Below are positions 1-6,011 of a DNA stretch of 14,774 nucleotides, piece by piece. Where the stretch lies: assembly GCA_036556805.1 (NCBI GenBank), contig DATBIS010000015.1, positions 1 to 14,774 on the forward strand. Reading direction: 5' to 3'. Under the pieces are notes generated by a model, which had not been told where the DNA came from, did not search any database, and saw only the letters and a program-made list of their open reading frames with translations. The position numbers and the translations under genes were made by a program. The number at the start of each line of letters is the position of its first letter. Within the stretch, counting starts at the first letter, position 1. The DNA comes from DATBIS01 sp036556805 (lineage in GTDB: Bacteria > Actinomycetota > UBA4738 > HRBIN12).

Positions 1-1
1 G

Positions 2-145
2 CTCATCATGATCGTGGTGCTGTTCGTGCTGCTGCTCGGCGCCGGCATCGCTCAGCTCGTGCTCGCGAGCGGCGACGGGGGGCCCTTGCAGGGCCCGACC
101 AGCCCCGGGCAGCTTCCCAGCCCAGTCGTTTCGGCCTCGCCGTAG
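2..145 (+). CDS. C-terminal part of a membrane-anchored protein (partial)
   Basis: The frame enters from the left edge and stops at TAG 143-145. It gives about 47 residues: a hydrophobic stretch rich in Leu, Val and Ile (one likely transmembrane helix), then a polar tail rich in Gly, Pro and Ser ending ...SPVVSASP. An ATG at position 8 could start a 45-residue small membrane protein, but no ribosome binding site can be checked because the window begins there. A C-terminal membrane anchor of a longer protein is equally likely. It faces the SAM hydrolase gene convergently across 14 bp. No family can be named from this fragment. Confidence 0.5.
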   Translation, partial: LIMIVVLFVLLLGAGIAQLVLASGDGGPLQGPTSPGQLPSPVVSASP

Positions 146-159
146 ATCGCCCGGCGGCT

Positions 160-945
160 CTACTCGATGACGACCGTGCCGCCGGGGCGGAGGCCGAGGA
201 GCTCCGCGGCGCTTCCGCCGTTCACGACGAGCGCGATGTAGCCCTGAGAGTCCACGAGCGCACCGAGCGCTCCTTCGCGCAGGTCGGCGAACACGCTGAC
301 GAGCGGAGCGCTGCGGCCGGAGACCGAGAGCCGCCCGCCGAGGCCCGCGTGCTCGAGGTCCTCGGGCCCCACGTTCAGCTGCACGTTGCCGAAGCCGTCG
401 ACGCCGACGACGCGCGCGCCGACCTTGCCCGGCGCCACCATCGGCCCCGGCATCTCGACGGCCTCGAGGACGTCGACCGGGATCTCCGGGCCGACCTTCT
501 CGATCGCGAACCCCGCCGCGAGGAACGCGGCCGCCGGCGCGAACACGTCGCGACCGTGGAACGTCTTCGACTCGGTGGGGAGCAGGACGTCGGGCGACGA
601 GATCTCGAACGCGCGCGACGCTCCCCCGAGCGCGCGCCACGCCATCGAGAGCAGCCCGTTGTCGGGACCGACGAAGAGCGCGCCCGAGAGCGACTCGACC
701 GCGATCGCTCGCCGGTCGGATCCGACGCCCGGGTCCACCACCGCGAGGTACACCGCGTCGGTCGGCATGAACGGCGTCGCGCGCGCGAGCACGAGCGCGC
801 CCTGCAGGACCTCCTGGCGCACGATCGAGTGGGTGAGGTCGAGAACGTTCGACTCGGGCGCGATCCGCTGCATGACGCCGTGGCAGATCCCGACGAACTC
901 GTCGGCGAGGCCGTAGTCGGTGAGGAACACGATCGGTCGCGTCAT
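160..945 (-). CDS. S-adenosyl-L-methionine hydrolase (adenosine-forming), DUF62 / SAM hydroxide adenosyltransferase
   Basis: This 261-residue protein belongs to the DUF62 family, which hydrolyses SAM to adenosine and methionine using an activated water; relatives are the fluorinase and chlorinase. Seen in order: FLTDYG near residue 7, DPGVG at 71-75 followed by RR at 78-79, PDNGLL at 94-99, FHGRDVFAPAAA at 129-140 and the C-terminal VDGFGN motif. D71, R78/R79 and H130 fit the Asp-Arg-His triad of the hydrolases, so the hydrolase reading is preferred over a halogenase; I see no fluorinase-type insertion. The ATG at 943-945 is chosen because it shares ATGA with the stop of the upstream lipoprotein gene and begins the conserved core directly. 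GGAGGT lies about 12 bases upstream. It is the last gene of its strand run. The biological purpose of SAM hydrolysis here is unknown. Confidence 0.9.
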   Translation of the reverse strand: MTRPIVFLTDYGLADEFVGICHGVMQRIAPESNVLDLTHSIVRQEVLQGALVLARATPFMPTDAVYLAVVDPGVGSDRRAIAVESLSGALFVGPDNGLLSMAWRALGGASRAFEISSPDVLLPTESKTFHGRDVFAPAAAFLAAGFAIEKVGPEIPVDVLEAVEMPGPMVAPGKVGARVVGVDGFGNVQLNVGPEDLEHAGLGGRLSVSGRSAPLVSVFADLREGALGALVDSQGYIALVVNGGSAAELLGLRPGGTVVIE

Positions 946-1706
946 GCGGGTGCGTGCACCTCCAGCCACGTGAGCATCTGCTTCCGAACGATCTCCGCTT
1001 GGTTCCCCTCGAGCAAGTCGGTGCCGTGGTCGCCCGAGGTCACGATCTGCACCGACTTCGGCGGGGACGAACCGTCGTAGAGGAGCTGCGCCGTCTGCGC
1101 GGCCACGCCGTCGCCGTCGCCCGCGATGAACAGCTTCGCCGCCGAGGCGCCCGCGAGCACCTCGAGCGTCACGGTGAGCCCCTGGATCGACTGCGGGGCG
1201 CTCAGCGTGATCACCGCCGCGATCGCGCTGGGCTCCTGGCCGGCGACGATGAGCGACGCCGTGCCACCCATGCTCGCGCCCACGAGGGCGATCGTCCGCG
1301 CGCCGCGGCCCTGCAGGAAGCTCACGGCGCCGGCCACGTCCTTCCAGATCGACGGGTAGTCCTTCGTTCCTTCGGAGCAGCCGGCGTCGCCGCCCGGGCA
1401 GTAGCCGCGGAAGTCGAACGTCAACACCCCGTAGCCGTTGCCGGCGAGCACGTCCGCGAACTCGAACCAGGACGACTGGTCGGCGGGGAGCATGTGCGCG
1501 AGCACGACGCCCGTGCGCGCGTGATCGGGTCCGAAGACGCGGCCGGACAGCTGCACGCCGTCGCTGGCGGAAAACGTGACCGGCGAGGACTCCTCGAGGG
1601 CCTGTTTTCGGATCGCCTCGGTCTGGTTGCACGCGGCGGTGAGCGCGACCAGCAGGGCGAATGCCGCGGCGCGGGGAGATCGGCGAAGGTGGCGATCGGG
1701 GCGCAC
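942..1706 (-). CDS. Alpha/beta-hydrolase lipoprotein
   Basis: This 254-residue protein is a predicted secreted lipoprotein. Arginines in the first 12 residues are followed by a hydrophobic stretch and the lipobox LTAAC, with C26 as the likely lipidated residue. The mature part is a dienelactone-hydrolase/acyl-peptidase-like alpha/beta hydrolase. GASMGG carries the nucleophile S145, D197 or D199 (GDGDG) is a plausible acid, and H227 (SGDHG) the base. C103 and C110 might form a disulfide outside the cytoplasm. The start is GTG 1704-1706: an in-frame stop (the TAG of the bS22-like gene) lies just upstream, and this start is needed to include the signal peptide. No clear ribosome binding site is seen, so coupling to the preceding gene is likely. 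Its end overlaps the SAM hydrolase start by 4 bases. The substrate (ester, lactone or peptide) cannot be told. Confidence 0.85.
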   Translation of the reverse strand: MRPDRHLRRSPRAAAFALLVALTAACNQTEAIRKQALEESSPVTFSASDGVQLSGRVFGPDHARTGVVLAHMLPADQSSWFEFADVLAGNGYGVLTFDFRGYCPGGDAGCSEGTKDYPSIWKDVAGAVSFLQGRGARTIALVGASMGGTASLIVAGQEPSAIAAVITLSAPQSIQGLTVTLEVLAGASAAKLFIAGDGDGVAAQTAQLLYDGSSPPKSVQIVTSGDHGTDLLEGNQAEIVRKQMLTWLEVHAPA

Positions 1707-1718
1707 GGCCCGGGGGCC

Positions 1719-1820
1719 CTACTTGCCCAGCTTCATGCGCTGGTGGCGCGTGCGCTTCAGAAGCTTCTTGTGCTTCTTCTTCCGCATCTTCTTGCGGCGC
1801 TTCTTGATCAGCGACGGCAC
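1719..1820 (-). CDS. bS22-type small ribosomal peptide (AURKAIP1/COX24 domain)
   Basis: This 33-residue, extremely basic peptide has the core SLIKKRRKKMRKK followed by HKKLLKRTRHQRMKLGK. That pattern matches the actinobacterial AURKAIP1/COX24-domain peptides, one of which is ribosomal protein bS22 of the mycobacterial 30S subunit. The usual length is about 30-35 residues, so it is complete. The start is GTG at 1818-1820, with AGAAGGG about 9 bases upstream; the stop is TAG 1719-1721. It lies 19 bp after the Clp1-like kinase gene and 12 bp before the lipoprotein gene, so all three are probably cotranscribed. It is easily missed because of its length. Identification rests on the composition and the conserved KKRRKK and LLKRTRHQR blocks. 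Confidence 0.9.
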   Translation of the reverse strand: MPSLIKKRRKKMRKKKHKKLLKRTRHQRMKLGK

Positions 1821-1839
1821 GTGGGTGAGCCCTTCTCTC

Positions 1840-2730
1840 TCATTCGGATCCGAACAGGTTCCGGAGGTCCACGCGCTTGACGCGGTACGTGTCCTCCAGG
1901 CGGACGGACCCCAGTCTAAGCGCCTTGGGGGCTTCTGCCACCGGCGAGATCAGGCGCAGGACCCCCTCCTCGGCCGAGTGCTCGAGGTACCCGATCCCGG
2001 TGTAGTTCCCGTCGCCGTCGGAGAGGCCCACGAGGAGCCGGTCGAGCTGTGCGGGATCGAACAGCGGCGGCAGCGCGGGCATGAACACGGTCGGCTTGAT
2101 CCGGAACCGTTGCACGCCGTTGCCGAAGTACCGGCGCATCGATGCCTCGCGGTTCTCGGCGCGCTGCTCCACCGACGTGGGCACGACGCCGGGGTGCACG
2201 CCGAGCGCCACGACCTCCGTGGAGAAGAATCGCTGGATCACGCCGAGCAACGGGTCGAGCTCCTCGCCGCGCCGGAGGCCGACCACCAGATCCGGTTCGA
2301 GCATCTCGACCTTGTGGAACTTCACGAGCTGCCCGTAGATCCCGCCCACCATGCCCGAGGTGTCGACGACCACGAAGTCGGCTCCCTCGGCGCGCGCGCG
2401 AGCGAGCAGCCGCGCGAGACCGGTCACGAGCGGGAGCAGGTGGCCCTGCGGGCTGGTGGATCCCACGAACGCCATGGCGTCGTGCTCGGCAAGGGCGTCG
2501 GGCCCCAGGTCCTCCTCGCTCTTGACGAGCTTCAGGCACACGGTGCCCGGCGGACCGATCGTCTTCTGCCCGAGGTCCCCGTCGAGGAACGCCGCGGTGC
2601 GACCGGCGTCGACGGCCTCGCGCAACATGAGGCGCGCGAGCGAGGTCTTGCCCGAGTCGAGCCCGCCGATCAGGAGGGCCGTGCGCCTCTCGCGCCCGGC
2701 CCGTTCCGCGAGCAGGTCGTGCTCGTTCAC
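1840..2730 (-). CDS. Clp1-type polynucleotide 5'-hydroxyl-kinase-like ATPase
   Basis: This 296-residue P-loop protein is of the Clp1/NOL9/Grc3 type; characterised relatives phosphorylate the 5'-OH end of RNA or DNA. Seen: Walker A GGLDSGKTS at 22-30, DGDLGQ at 50-55, the Clp1-typical FVGSTSPQGH at 88-97 and VVVDTSGMV near 120-128. A C-terminal domain of about 80 residues follows (FMPALPPLFDP onward). The family is best known in eukaryotes and archaea; actinobacterial members are usually annotated only by homology, so kinase activity is inferred. The start is GTG 2728-2730, with GGAGAGGGG just upstream; a 7-bp hairpin includes part of that site (separate entry). The HTH gene lies 54 bp upstream and the bS22-like gene 19 bp downstream. 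A nucleic-acid end-processing or ribosome-linked role would suit the context but is not shown. Confidence 0.82.
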   Translation of the reverse strand: MNEHDLLAERAGRERRTALLIGGLDSGKTSLARLMLREAVDAGRTAAFLDGDLGQKTIGPPGTVCLKLVKSEEDLGPDALAEHDAMAFVGSTSPQGHLLPLVTGLARLLARARAEGADFVVVDTSGMVGGIYGQLVKFHKVEMLEPDLVVGLRRGEELDPLLGVIQRFFSTEVVALGVHPGVVPTSVEQRAENREASMRRYFGNGVQRFRIKPTVFMPALPPLFDPAQLDRLLVGLSDGDGNYTGIGYLEHSAEEGVLRLISPVAEAPKALRLGSVRLEDTYRVKRVDLRNLFGSE

Positions 2731-2739
2731 CCGTGCCCC

Positions 2740-2759
2740 TCTCCGCCCCTTCGCGGAGA
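2740..2759 (-). promoter_or_regulatory. Leader hairpin overlapping the RBS of the Clp1-like kinase gene
   Basis: On the minus strand TCTCCGC and GCGGAGA pair as a perfect 7-bp stem around a 6-base GAAGGG loop. The 3' arm contains the GGAGA part of the GGAGAGGGG ribosome binding site of the gene starting at 2730. Folding would therefore partly hide that site. Whether it matters in the cell is unknown; GC-rich DNA often makes short stems by chance. Confidence 0.35.
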
Positions 2760-2784
2760 TCCGGCACCGTGGAGCGCGCGAGCG

Positions 2785-2982
2785 CTAGCCGGCCTCGGTC
2801 AAGCGCCCGTTCAGGTAGCTATGGACGTCCTCTTCGCGGAGGCGATAGCCCCTTCCCACGCGGAAGGAGGGCATGTCCCCCTGCTTGATCAGTCGGTAGA
2901 CGGTCATCCTGGATACGCGCAAGAGGTCAGCGACCTCGTTCACGGTCAGCAACCGAACCTCGGTGATGGGGTCTCGATTCAA
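2785..2982 (-). CDS. BldC/excisionase-like helix-turn-helix DNA-binding protein
   Basis: This 65-residue protein consists almost entirely of one MerR-type winged HTH domain (HTH_17 / excisionase family). LLTVNEVADLLRVSRMTVYR forms the helix-turn-helix, GDMPSFRVGRGYR the wing, and REEDVHSYL the last helix. The pattern resembles the developmental regulator BldC of Streptomyces, which is about the same size. The longest frame starts with TTG at 2980-2982, without a ribosome binding site but just downstream of a TACAAT box. An internal TTG eleven codons in, preceded by GAGG, is an alternative and would still keep the whole HTH. It heads the five-gene minus-strand run. A regulatory role is inferred; an excisionase role is unlikely because no integrase is nearby. 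Confidence 0.85.
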   Translation of the reverse strand: MNRDPITEVRLLTVNEVADLLRVSRMTVYRLIKQGDMPSFRVGRGYRLREEDVHSYLNGRLTEAG

Positions 2983-2992
2983 CGTGATCGCG

Positions 2993-2998
2993 ATTGTA
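2993..2998 (-). promoter_or_regulatory. Possible -10 box (TACAAT) for the HTH-led operon
   Basis: TACAAT on the minus strand lies 10 bases before the TTG start of the HTH gene, in the only AT-leaning stretch of this gap. Transcription from it would begin about 4 bases before the TTG, giving a nearly leaderless mRNA, which is common in actinobacteria. No good -35 hexamer is seen. Confidence 0.35.
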
Positions 2999-3000
2999 CG

Positions 3001-3013
3001 GGAGGGCCCCTCC
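3001..3013. repeat. GC-rich inverted repeat upstream of the HTH gene
   Basis: GGAGGG-C-CCCTCC is a perfect 6-bp dyad with a 1-base centre. It lies just upstream of the TACAAT box and about 30 bp after the GNAT stop. It could be an operator for the HTH gene, possibly autoregulatory. A terminator for the phosphatase-GNAT pair is less likely because no T-run follows on the minus strand. The rest of the gap (3014-3042) holds nothing else I can name. Confidence 0.3.
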
Positions 3014-3042
3014 GGCCCGATACCCCCAAAAGTTTGCCCTGC

Positions 3043-3561
3043 TCAGACCTCGTGCAGGTCCAAACGCCAGTCGTTGCAGCGCATGAACGTGCCCGGTGGG
3101 TACTCGAACTCCTGTTCCCTCACGAGCCTGAACCCGAGCTTGCGGCAGAGGGCGTTCGAGGCCGCGTTCTCCACGGAGGGGTAGGCGTGGAGGTATCGAT
3201 GCTTGCGCTCGGCCCGGGCGTGCGCGATCGCGAGCTCGGCGGCGGCGCTCGCGACGCCCCGGCCCTGGAACTCGGTCATCACGAACCACCCGGCCTCGTA
3301 CACCTCCCCGTCGGGCTCCACCCGGTCCCAGTAGCCGACCGAGCCCATCGCCTCGCCGGTGGCGACGTCGACGATCTTGAACATGTGACCCGTCCCCGAC
3401 TCCTCGAGTCGCTCGAAGCGCCCCTGGCGCTCGGCGAGCTTCTCGGCGGTCTCCGGCCCTCCGATGAACGTCGTCATCGCGGCGTCGCCGAGCGTTCTCT
3501 CCAGGATGTGCAGATCGCCGGGTCCCCATGGCTCGAGGCGCACCGATTCGATCGCGCTCAC
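3043..3561 (-). CDS. GNAT-family N-acetyltransferase
   Basis: This 172-residue protein has the GNAT fold used to move an acetyl group from acetyl-CoA to an amine. Seen: the strand-turn GEAMGSVGYW near 69-78, GWFVMTEFQGRGVAS at 91-105 with the QGRGVA acetyl-CoA pyrophosphate loop, and NAASNALCRKLGFR near the C-terminus. It resembles the RimJ/RimL-like group whose substrates may be protein N-termini or small amines; the substrate cannot be told. GTG 3559-3561 is chosen because it shares GTGA with the stop of the phosphatase gene and has GGAGGG 5 bases upstream. The frame runs further upstream, but that part is the antisense-like shadow of the phosphatase gene. It is translationally coupled to the phosphatase gene. 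Confidence 0.87.
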   Translation of the reverse strand: MSAIESVRLEPWGPGDLHILERTLGDAAMTTFIGGPETAEKLAERQGRFERLEESGTGHMFKIVDVATGEAMGSVGYWDRVEPDGEVYEAGWFVMTEFQGRGVASAAAELAIAHARAERKHRYLHAYPSVENAASNALCRKLGFRLVREQEFEYPPGTFMRCNDWRLDLHEV

Positions 3562-4397
3562 GCAGGCCCTCCGTCGAACCTCGAGGCGACGGCCTGGAAG
3601 CACGGCCAGTACGCGTCGGGGTCGACGTGGTCGTCCATCACGACGACGATCTCGGTTCGCCCCTGGGCTTTCGCGACGATGAGCGCGGGGTCGTTCACGT
3701 CGGCGACGCTGATCGTCTCGATGCCGGCCTCGATCGCCGCGCCCGCGAAACCGTGGTCCGCGATGACGAGATCGGGCCGCGCGTCGTCGAGGATCCGGCG
3801 CATCGCCTCCGGCCAGTGCGTGTGGATCGGGGCGTCCTCGCCCGTCAGCATCGCGACGCCGTCGAGATAACGAATGCGGCGCACCGCGTTCGTGCGCTCG
3901 TCGCGCCACTCGACCCCGTCGGCGGGCTTGAGGATCGTCGCCCCGTTCGCGTGCAGGAGCCGCGCGAGCTCGAGGTAGAGCAACGCGAGGCCCGTCGGGT
4001 GGCCGGTCGCCACGACCACGCGTTCGCCGCGATCGCCCGCGGCAGCGAGTCGGTCCCCCATCGCCTCACACGCGTCGACGATCGGCGCGGGCTCGATCCA
4101 TACGCCCCCGCTGCGCGCGTCGGGATCGATCGGCGCTCCGGCCTCCTTCGCGACGAGCCGCAGGGCCTCGTCGAAGTCGATCGAACCGGCGATGCCCGAG
4201 AGGCCGAAGAGCTTGTCGGGGTCGCCCTCGAGGAGCAGCCGCAGGTTGTTGCGCACGTTGTCGAGCGGGTGGATCGCCCATCCGGCAACCTTCCCCGCGA
4301 GCAGCGCCTCCTCGAGCTCGCGACGTTCGAATGGGCGCGGTACCCAGCGATCGTCGACCTTCGGCAGACGTCGCGCGTGGGCTTCGATAACGTCCAT
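3558..4397 (-). CDS. Actinobacterial 'phosphatase' family protein of unknown substrate
   Basis: This 279-residue protein matches, as I recall it, a family annotated simply as 'phosphatase' in Streptomyces and relatives. Conserved blocks are FGLSGIAGS (64-72), ATGHPTGL (130-137), HTHWPEAMR (192-200), ADHGFAG (213-219), NDPAL (235-239) and DDHVDPDAYWP (255-265). The many His and Asp residues suggest a metal-dependent hydrolase, but I know of no biochemical proof. In Streptomyces I recall members lying near acuC, a BldC-like HTH gene and a bS22-like gene; all of these occur in this window, although acuC is in a different operon. ATG 4395-4397 is the natural start. No ribosome binding site precedes it, so leaderless translation is possible. 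It overlaps the GNAT gene by 4 bases and is divergent from the SDR gene. Confidence 0.72.
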   Translation of the reverse strand: MDVIEAHARRLPKVDDRWVPRPFERRELEEALLAGKVAGWAIHPLDNVRNNLRLLLEGDPDKLFGLSGIAGSIDFDEALRLVAKEAGAPIDPDARSGGVWIEPAPIVDACEAMGDRLAAAGDRGERVVVATGHPTGLALLYLELARLLHANGATILKPADGVEWRDERTNAVRRIRYLDGVAMLTGEDAPIHTHWPEAMRRILDDARPDLVIADHGFAGAAIEAGIETISVADVNDPALIVAKAQGRTEIVVVMDDHVDPDAYWPCFQAVASRFDGGPA

Positions 4398-4422
4398 CGC
4401 ATTCGAGGGTAACGGAGCGACC
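4398..4422. promoter_or_regulatory. 25-bp divergent intergenic region (phosphatase / SDR)
   Basis: The starts of two divergent genes are only 25 bp apart, so at least one promoter must lie inside the opposing gene. GGAG at 4414-4417 serves as the ribosome binding site of the SDR gene. The phosphatase side has none; a TACCCT on the minus strand about 12 bases before its ATG could be a poor -10 box. No dyad is seen. Confidence 0.35.
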
Positions 4423-5214
4423 ATGCAGCTGAGGGGCGCGGTGGCCGTCGTGACCGGCGCGTCGGCGGGGATCGGGGAGGCGACCGCGCTCGCCCTCGCG
4501 CGCGAGGGAGCGAAGGTCGTGCTCGCGGCGCGCCGGCTGGACCGCCTGGAGGCCCTCGCCGAACGCATCGAGCGCACGGGGGGCGCCGCGCTCGCCGTGC
4601 ACTGCGACGTCACCGACCCGAAGCAGATCGGGTCCCTTCCCGCGGTCGTGCACGAGGCCTTCGGCGGCTGCGACCTGCTCGTGAACAACGCAGGGGTGCC
4701 GGGAGGCGGCGCGTTCCACGAGCTCTCGTACGAGCAGATCGAGCAGGTGGTGCGCGTGAACGCCCTCGGCGTCATCTACGGCACGCGCGCGTTCCTGCCG
4801 GGCATGCTGAAACGGGGTCGGGGTCACGTCGTGAACGTCGCCTCGATCGCCGGCCGCTACGCAACGCCCGGCGCGGCCGTGTACACCGCGACGAAACACG
4901 CCGTGATCGCGTTCAGCGAGTCGCTCTACTACGACGCGCGGCCGCGCGGCGTGCTGGTGACCGCGATCAATCCGGGGTTCGTGTCCACCGAGGGGTTCCC
5001 GCAGTGGCACCTGCCGCAGCAGATCGTGATGAAGCCCGAGCGCGTCGCGAACGCGATCGTGAAGATCGTGCGCGAGGGCATCGCGCCCGAGTACACGCTG
5101 CCTCGCTGGATCGGGCCGCTGCAGGCGTTCCGCGTGCTCACGCCGCCCCTGTATCGCTGGGGCGTCGCGAAGATCCGCGAGCTCGGGTTGAAGGCCACGC
5201 GCGCGAACTCGTGA
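4423..5214 (+). CDS. Short-chain dehydrogenase/reductase (classical SDR)
   Basis: This 263-residue NAD(P)-dependent oxidoreductase is of the classical SDR type. Seen: the cofactor loop TGASAGIG at 11-18, AARR at 35-38 (basic residues that favour NADPH), CDVTD at 61-65, NNAG at 88-91, N113, S141 and the YTATK active site (Y154, K158). INPGFVSTE follows, as usual. The C-terminal 45 residues (PRWIGPLQAFRVLTPPLYRWG) are hydrophobic and aromatic, as in the DltE/YqjQ-like SDRs, and may touch the membrane or a lipid substrate. ATG 4423-4425 is chosen because GGAG lies 5 bases upstream and the Rossmann strand starts right after it. The substrate is unknown. It is the first gene of the plus-strand group, 24 bp before the DUF1905 gene. 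Confidence 0.9.
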   Translation: MQLRGAVAVVTGASAGIGEATALALAREGAKVVLAARRLDRLEALAERIERTGGAALAVHCDVTDPKQIGSLPAVVHEAFGGCDLLVNNAGVPGGGAFHELSYEQIEQVVRVNALGVIYGTRAFLPGMLKRGRGHVVNVASIAGRYATPGAAVYTATKHAVIAFSESLYYDARPRGVLVTAINPGFVSTEGFPQWHLPQQIVMKPERVANAIVKIVREGIAPEYTLPRWIGPLQAFRVLTPPLYRWGVAKIRELGLKATRANS

Positions 5215-5238
5215 AGCGGGTACGGTAGGAAGGACGAG

Positions 5239-5709
5239 ATGGCGAACAACTCCGTGACCTTCTCGAGCGAGCTGGTGGGGATGCGCGGCGGCGGTCACGC
5301 CGTCGCGATCGACCCGGAGACGGCGAGCGCGATCGGTGCGAAGCACCGATCGCGCGTCAAGGGCACGTTCGGTGGAGTCGAGTACCGCAGCAACCTCGTG
5401 TCGATGGGCGGCGGGCTCCTGCTGGGCGTGCACAAGGCGACGGTGCAGCGCGCCGGCGCCTCGATCGGCGACACGGTCGAGATCCTCATGGCGCTCGACG
5501 CCGAGCCGCTGCCGACCGACACCGTACCTCCCGAGCTCGAGGTCGAGCTCAAGACGACGAAGGGAGCCCGCGCGGCATGGGACCGGCTCGCGCCCTCGCA
5601 TCGCCGGGAGTACGTCGGTTACGTCCTCGAGGCGAAGAGACCGGAGACGCGCGTGCGTCGCGCGAAGCGCTCCGTCGAGCAGCTGCTCGGCTCGACCAAG
5701 GATCGCTGA
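5239..5709 (+). CDS. DUF1905 / YdeI-OmpD-associated (OmdA) two-domain protein
   Basis: This 156-residue protein has an N-terminal DUF1905 beta-barrel (about 6-88), with VKGTFGGVEYRSNLVSMGGG and LLLGVHKATV blocks and the closing GDTVEI. A C-terminal helical OmdA/YdeI-like domain (about 93-150) has the pattern LAPSHRREYVGYV followed by a basic ETRVRRAKRSVEQL. Proteins with this pair are widespread; YdeI-type members have been linked to peptide or bacteriocin resistance, but no activity is established. The start is ATG 5239-5241, with AGGAAGGA about 5 bases upstream. The stop overlaps the clpS start by one base (TGATG), so the two are coupled. Confidence 0.85.
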   Translation: MANNSVTFSSELVGMRGGGHAVAIDPETASAIGAKHRSRVKGTFGGVEYRSNLVSMGGGLLLGVHKATVQRAGASIGDTVEILMALDAEPLPTDTVPPELEVELKTTKGARAAWDRLAPSHRREYVGYVLEAKRPETRVRRAKRSVEQLLGSTKDR

Positions 5710-6011
5710 TGCTCGCGAAGACCGGAACGGCGCCGGTCGAGGTCGACAAGCCGGCGAGCGACGAGGTCGTCGAACCCGACCTTCCGTGGATCGTCATCGT
5801 GTGGAACGACCCCATCAACCTCATGACGTACGTGACGTGGGTGTTCCAGAAGCTCTTCGGCTACTCCCGCGAGAAGGCCGAGAAGCTGATGTGGGACGTG
5901 CACACGAAGGGGAAGGCCGTCGTGTCGAGCGGCCCGCGCGAGAAGGCCGAGCTCGACGTCCAGCGCCTGCACGCCCACGGCCTGTGGGCGACCATGCAGA
6001 AGGACCGCTGA
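5709..6011 (+). CDS. clpS: ATP-dependent Clp protease adaptor ClpS
   Basis: This 100-residue adaptor binds N-degron substrates and delivers them to ClpC/ClpA-ClpP. The first 25 residues look disordered, as in other ClpS proteins. The core has WNDPINLMTYV at 32-42, with N33-D34 expected to bind the substrate alpha-amino group. KLFGYSREKAEKLMWDVHTKG at 48-68 includes H65, the equivalent of the conserved pocket His. A helix ending in LHAHGLWATM follows. Length and all key residues are intact. ATG 5709-5711 overlaps the DUF1905 stop and has AAGGA about 8 bases upstream. The DUF2017 gene follows with no gap; the clpS-DUF2017 pair is a common actinobacterial arrangement. Confidence 0.95.
   Translation: MLAKTGTAPVEVDKPASDEVVEPDLPWIVIVWNDPINLMTYVTWVFQKLFGYSREKAEKLMWDVHTKGKAVVSSGPREKAELDVQRLHAHGLWATMQKDR

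Noticed and set aside
160..945. Fluorinase or chlorinase
   Set aside because: The protein shows the Asp-Arg-His set of SAM hydrolases, no fluorinase-type insertion is seen, and no halogenated metabolite genes lie nearby.
1707..1718. GGCCC-GG-GGGCC dyad between the bS22-like and lipoprotein genes
   Set aside because: Twelve bases of pure G and C in a very GC-rich genome easily form a palindrome by chance; the loop is too short for a hairpin and no T-run follows.
2785..2982. Excisionase of an integrated element
   Set aside because: The HTH domain is of the excisionase family, but no integrase, attachment repeats or mobile genes are present. A BldC-like regulator fits better.
3001..3013. Rho-independent terminator after the GNAT gene
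   Set aside because: The dyad is GC-rich, but no run of T follows on the minus strand and the central loop is too tight for the full stem. Kept only as an inverted repeat.
1576..3870. Very long open frame on the plus strand (764 codons)
   Set aside because: It is antisense to several genes with clear families and is rich in Arg, His and Gly without any domain. Long shadow frames are normal in DNA this GC-rich.
4398..4775. N-terminal extension of the phosphatase frame to 4775
   Set aside because: The added residues are the reverse shadow of the SDR gene, whose TGASAGIG and NNAG coding lies there. The family homology begins at the ATG at 4397.
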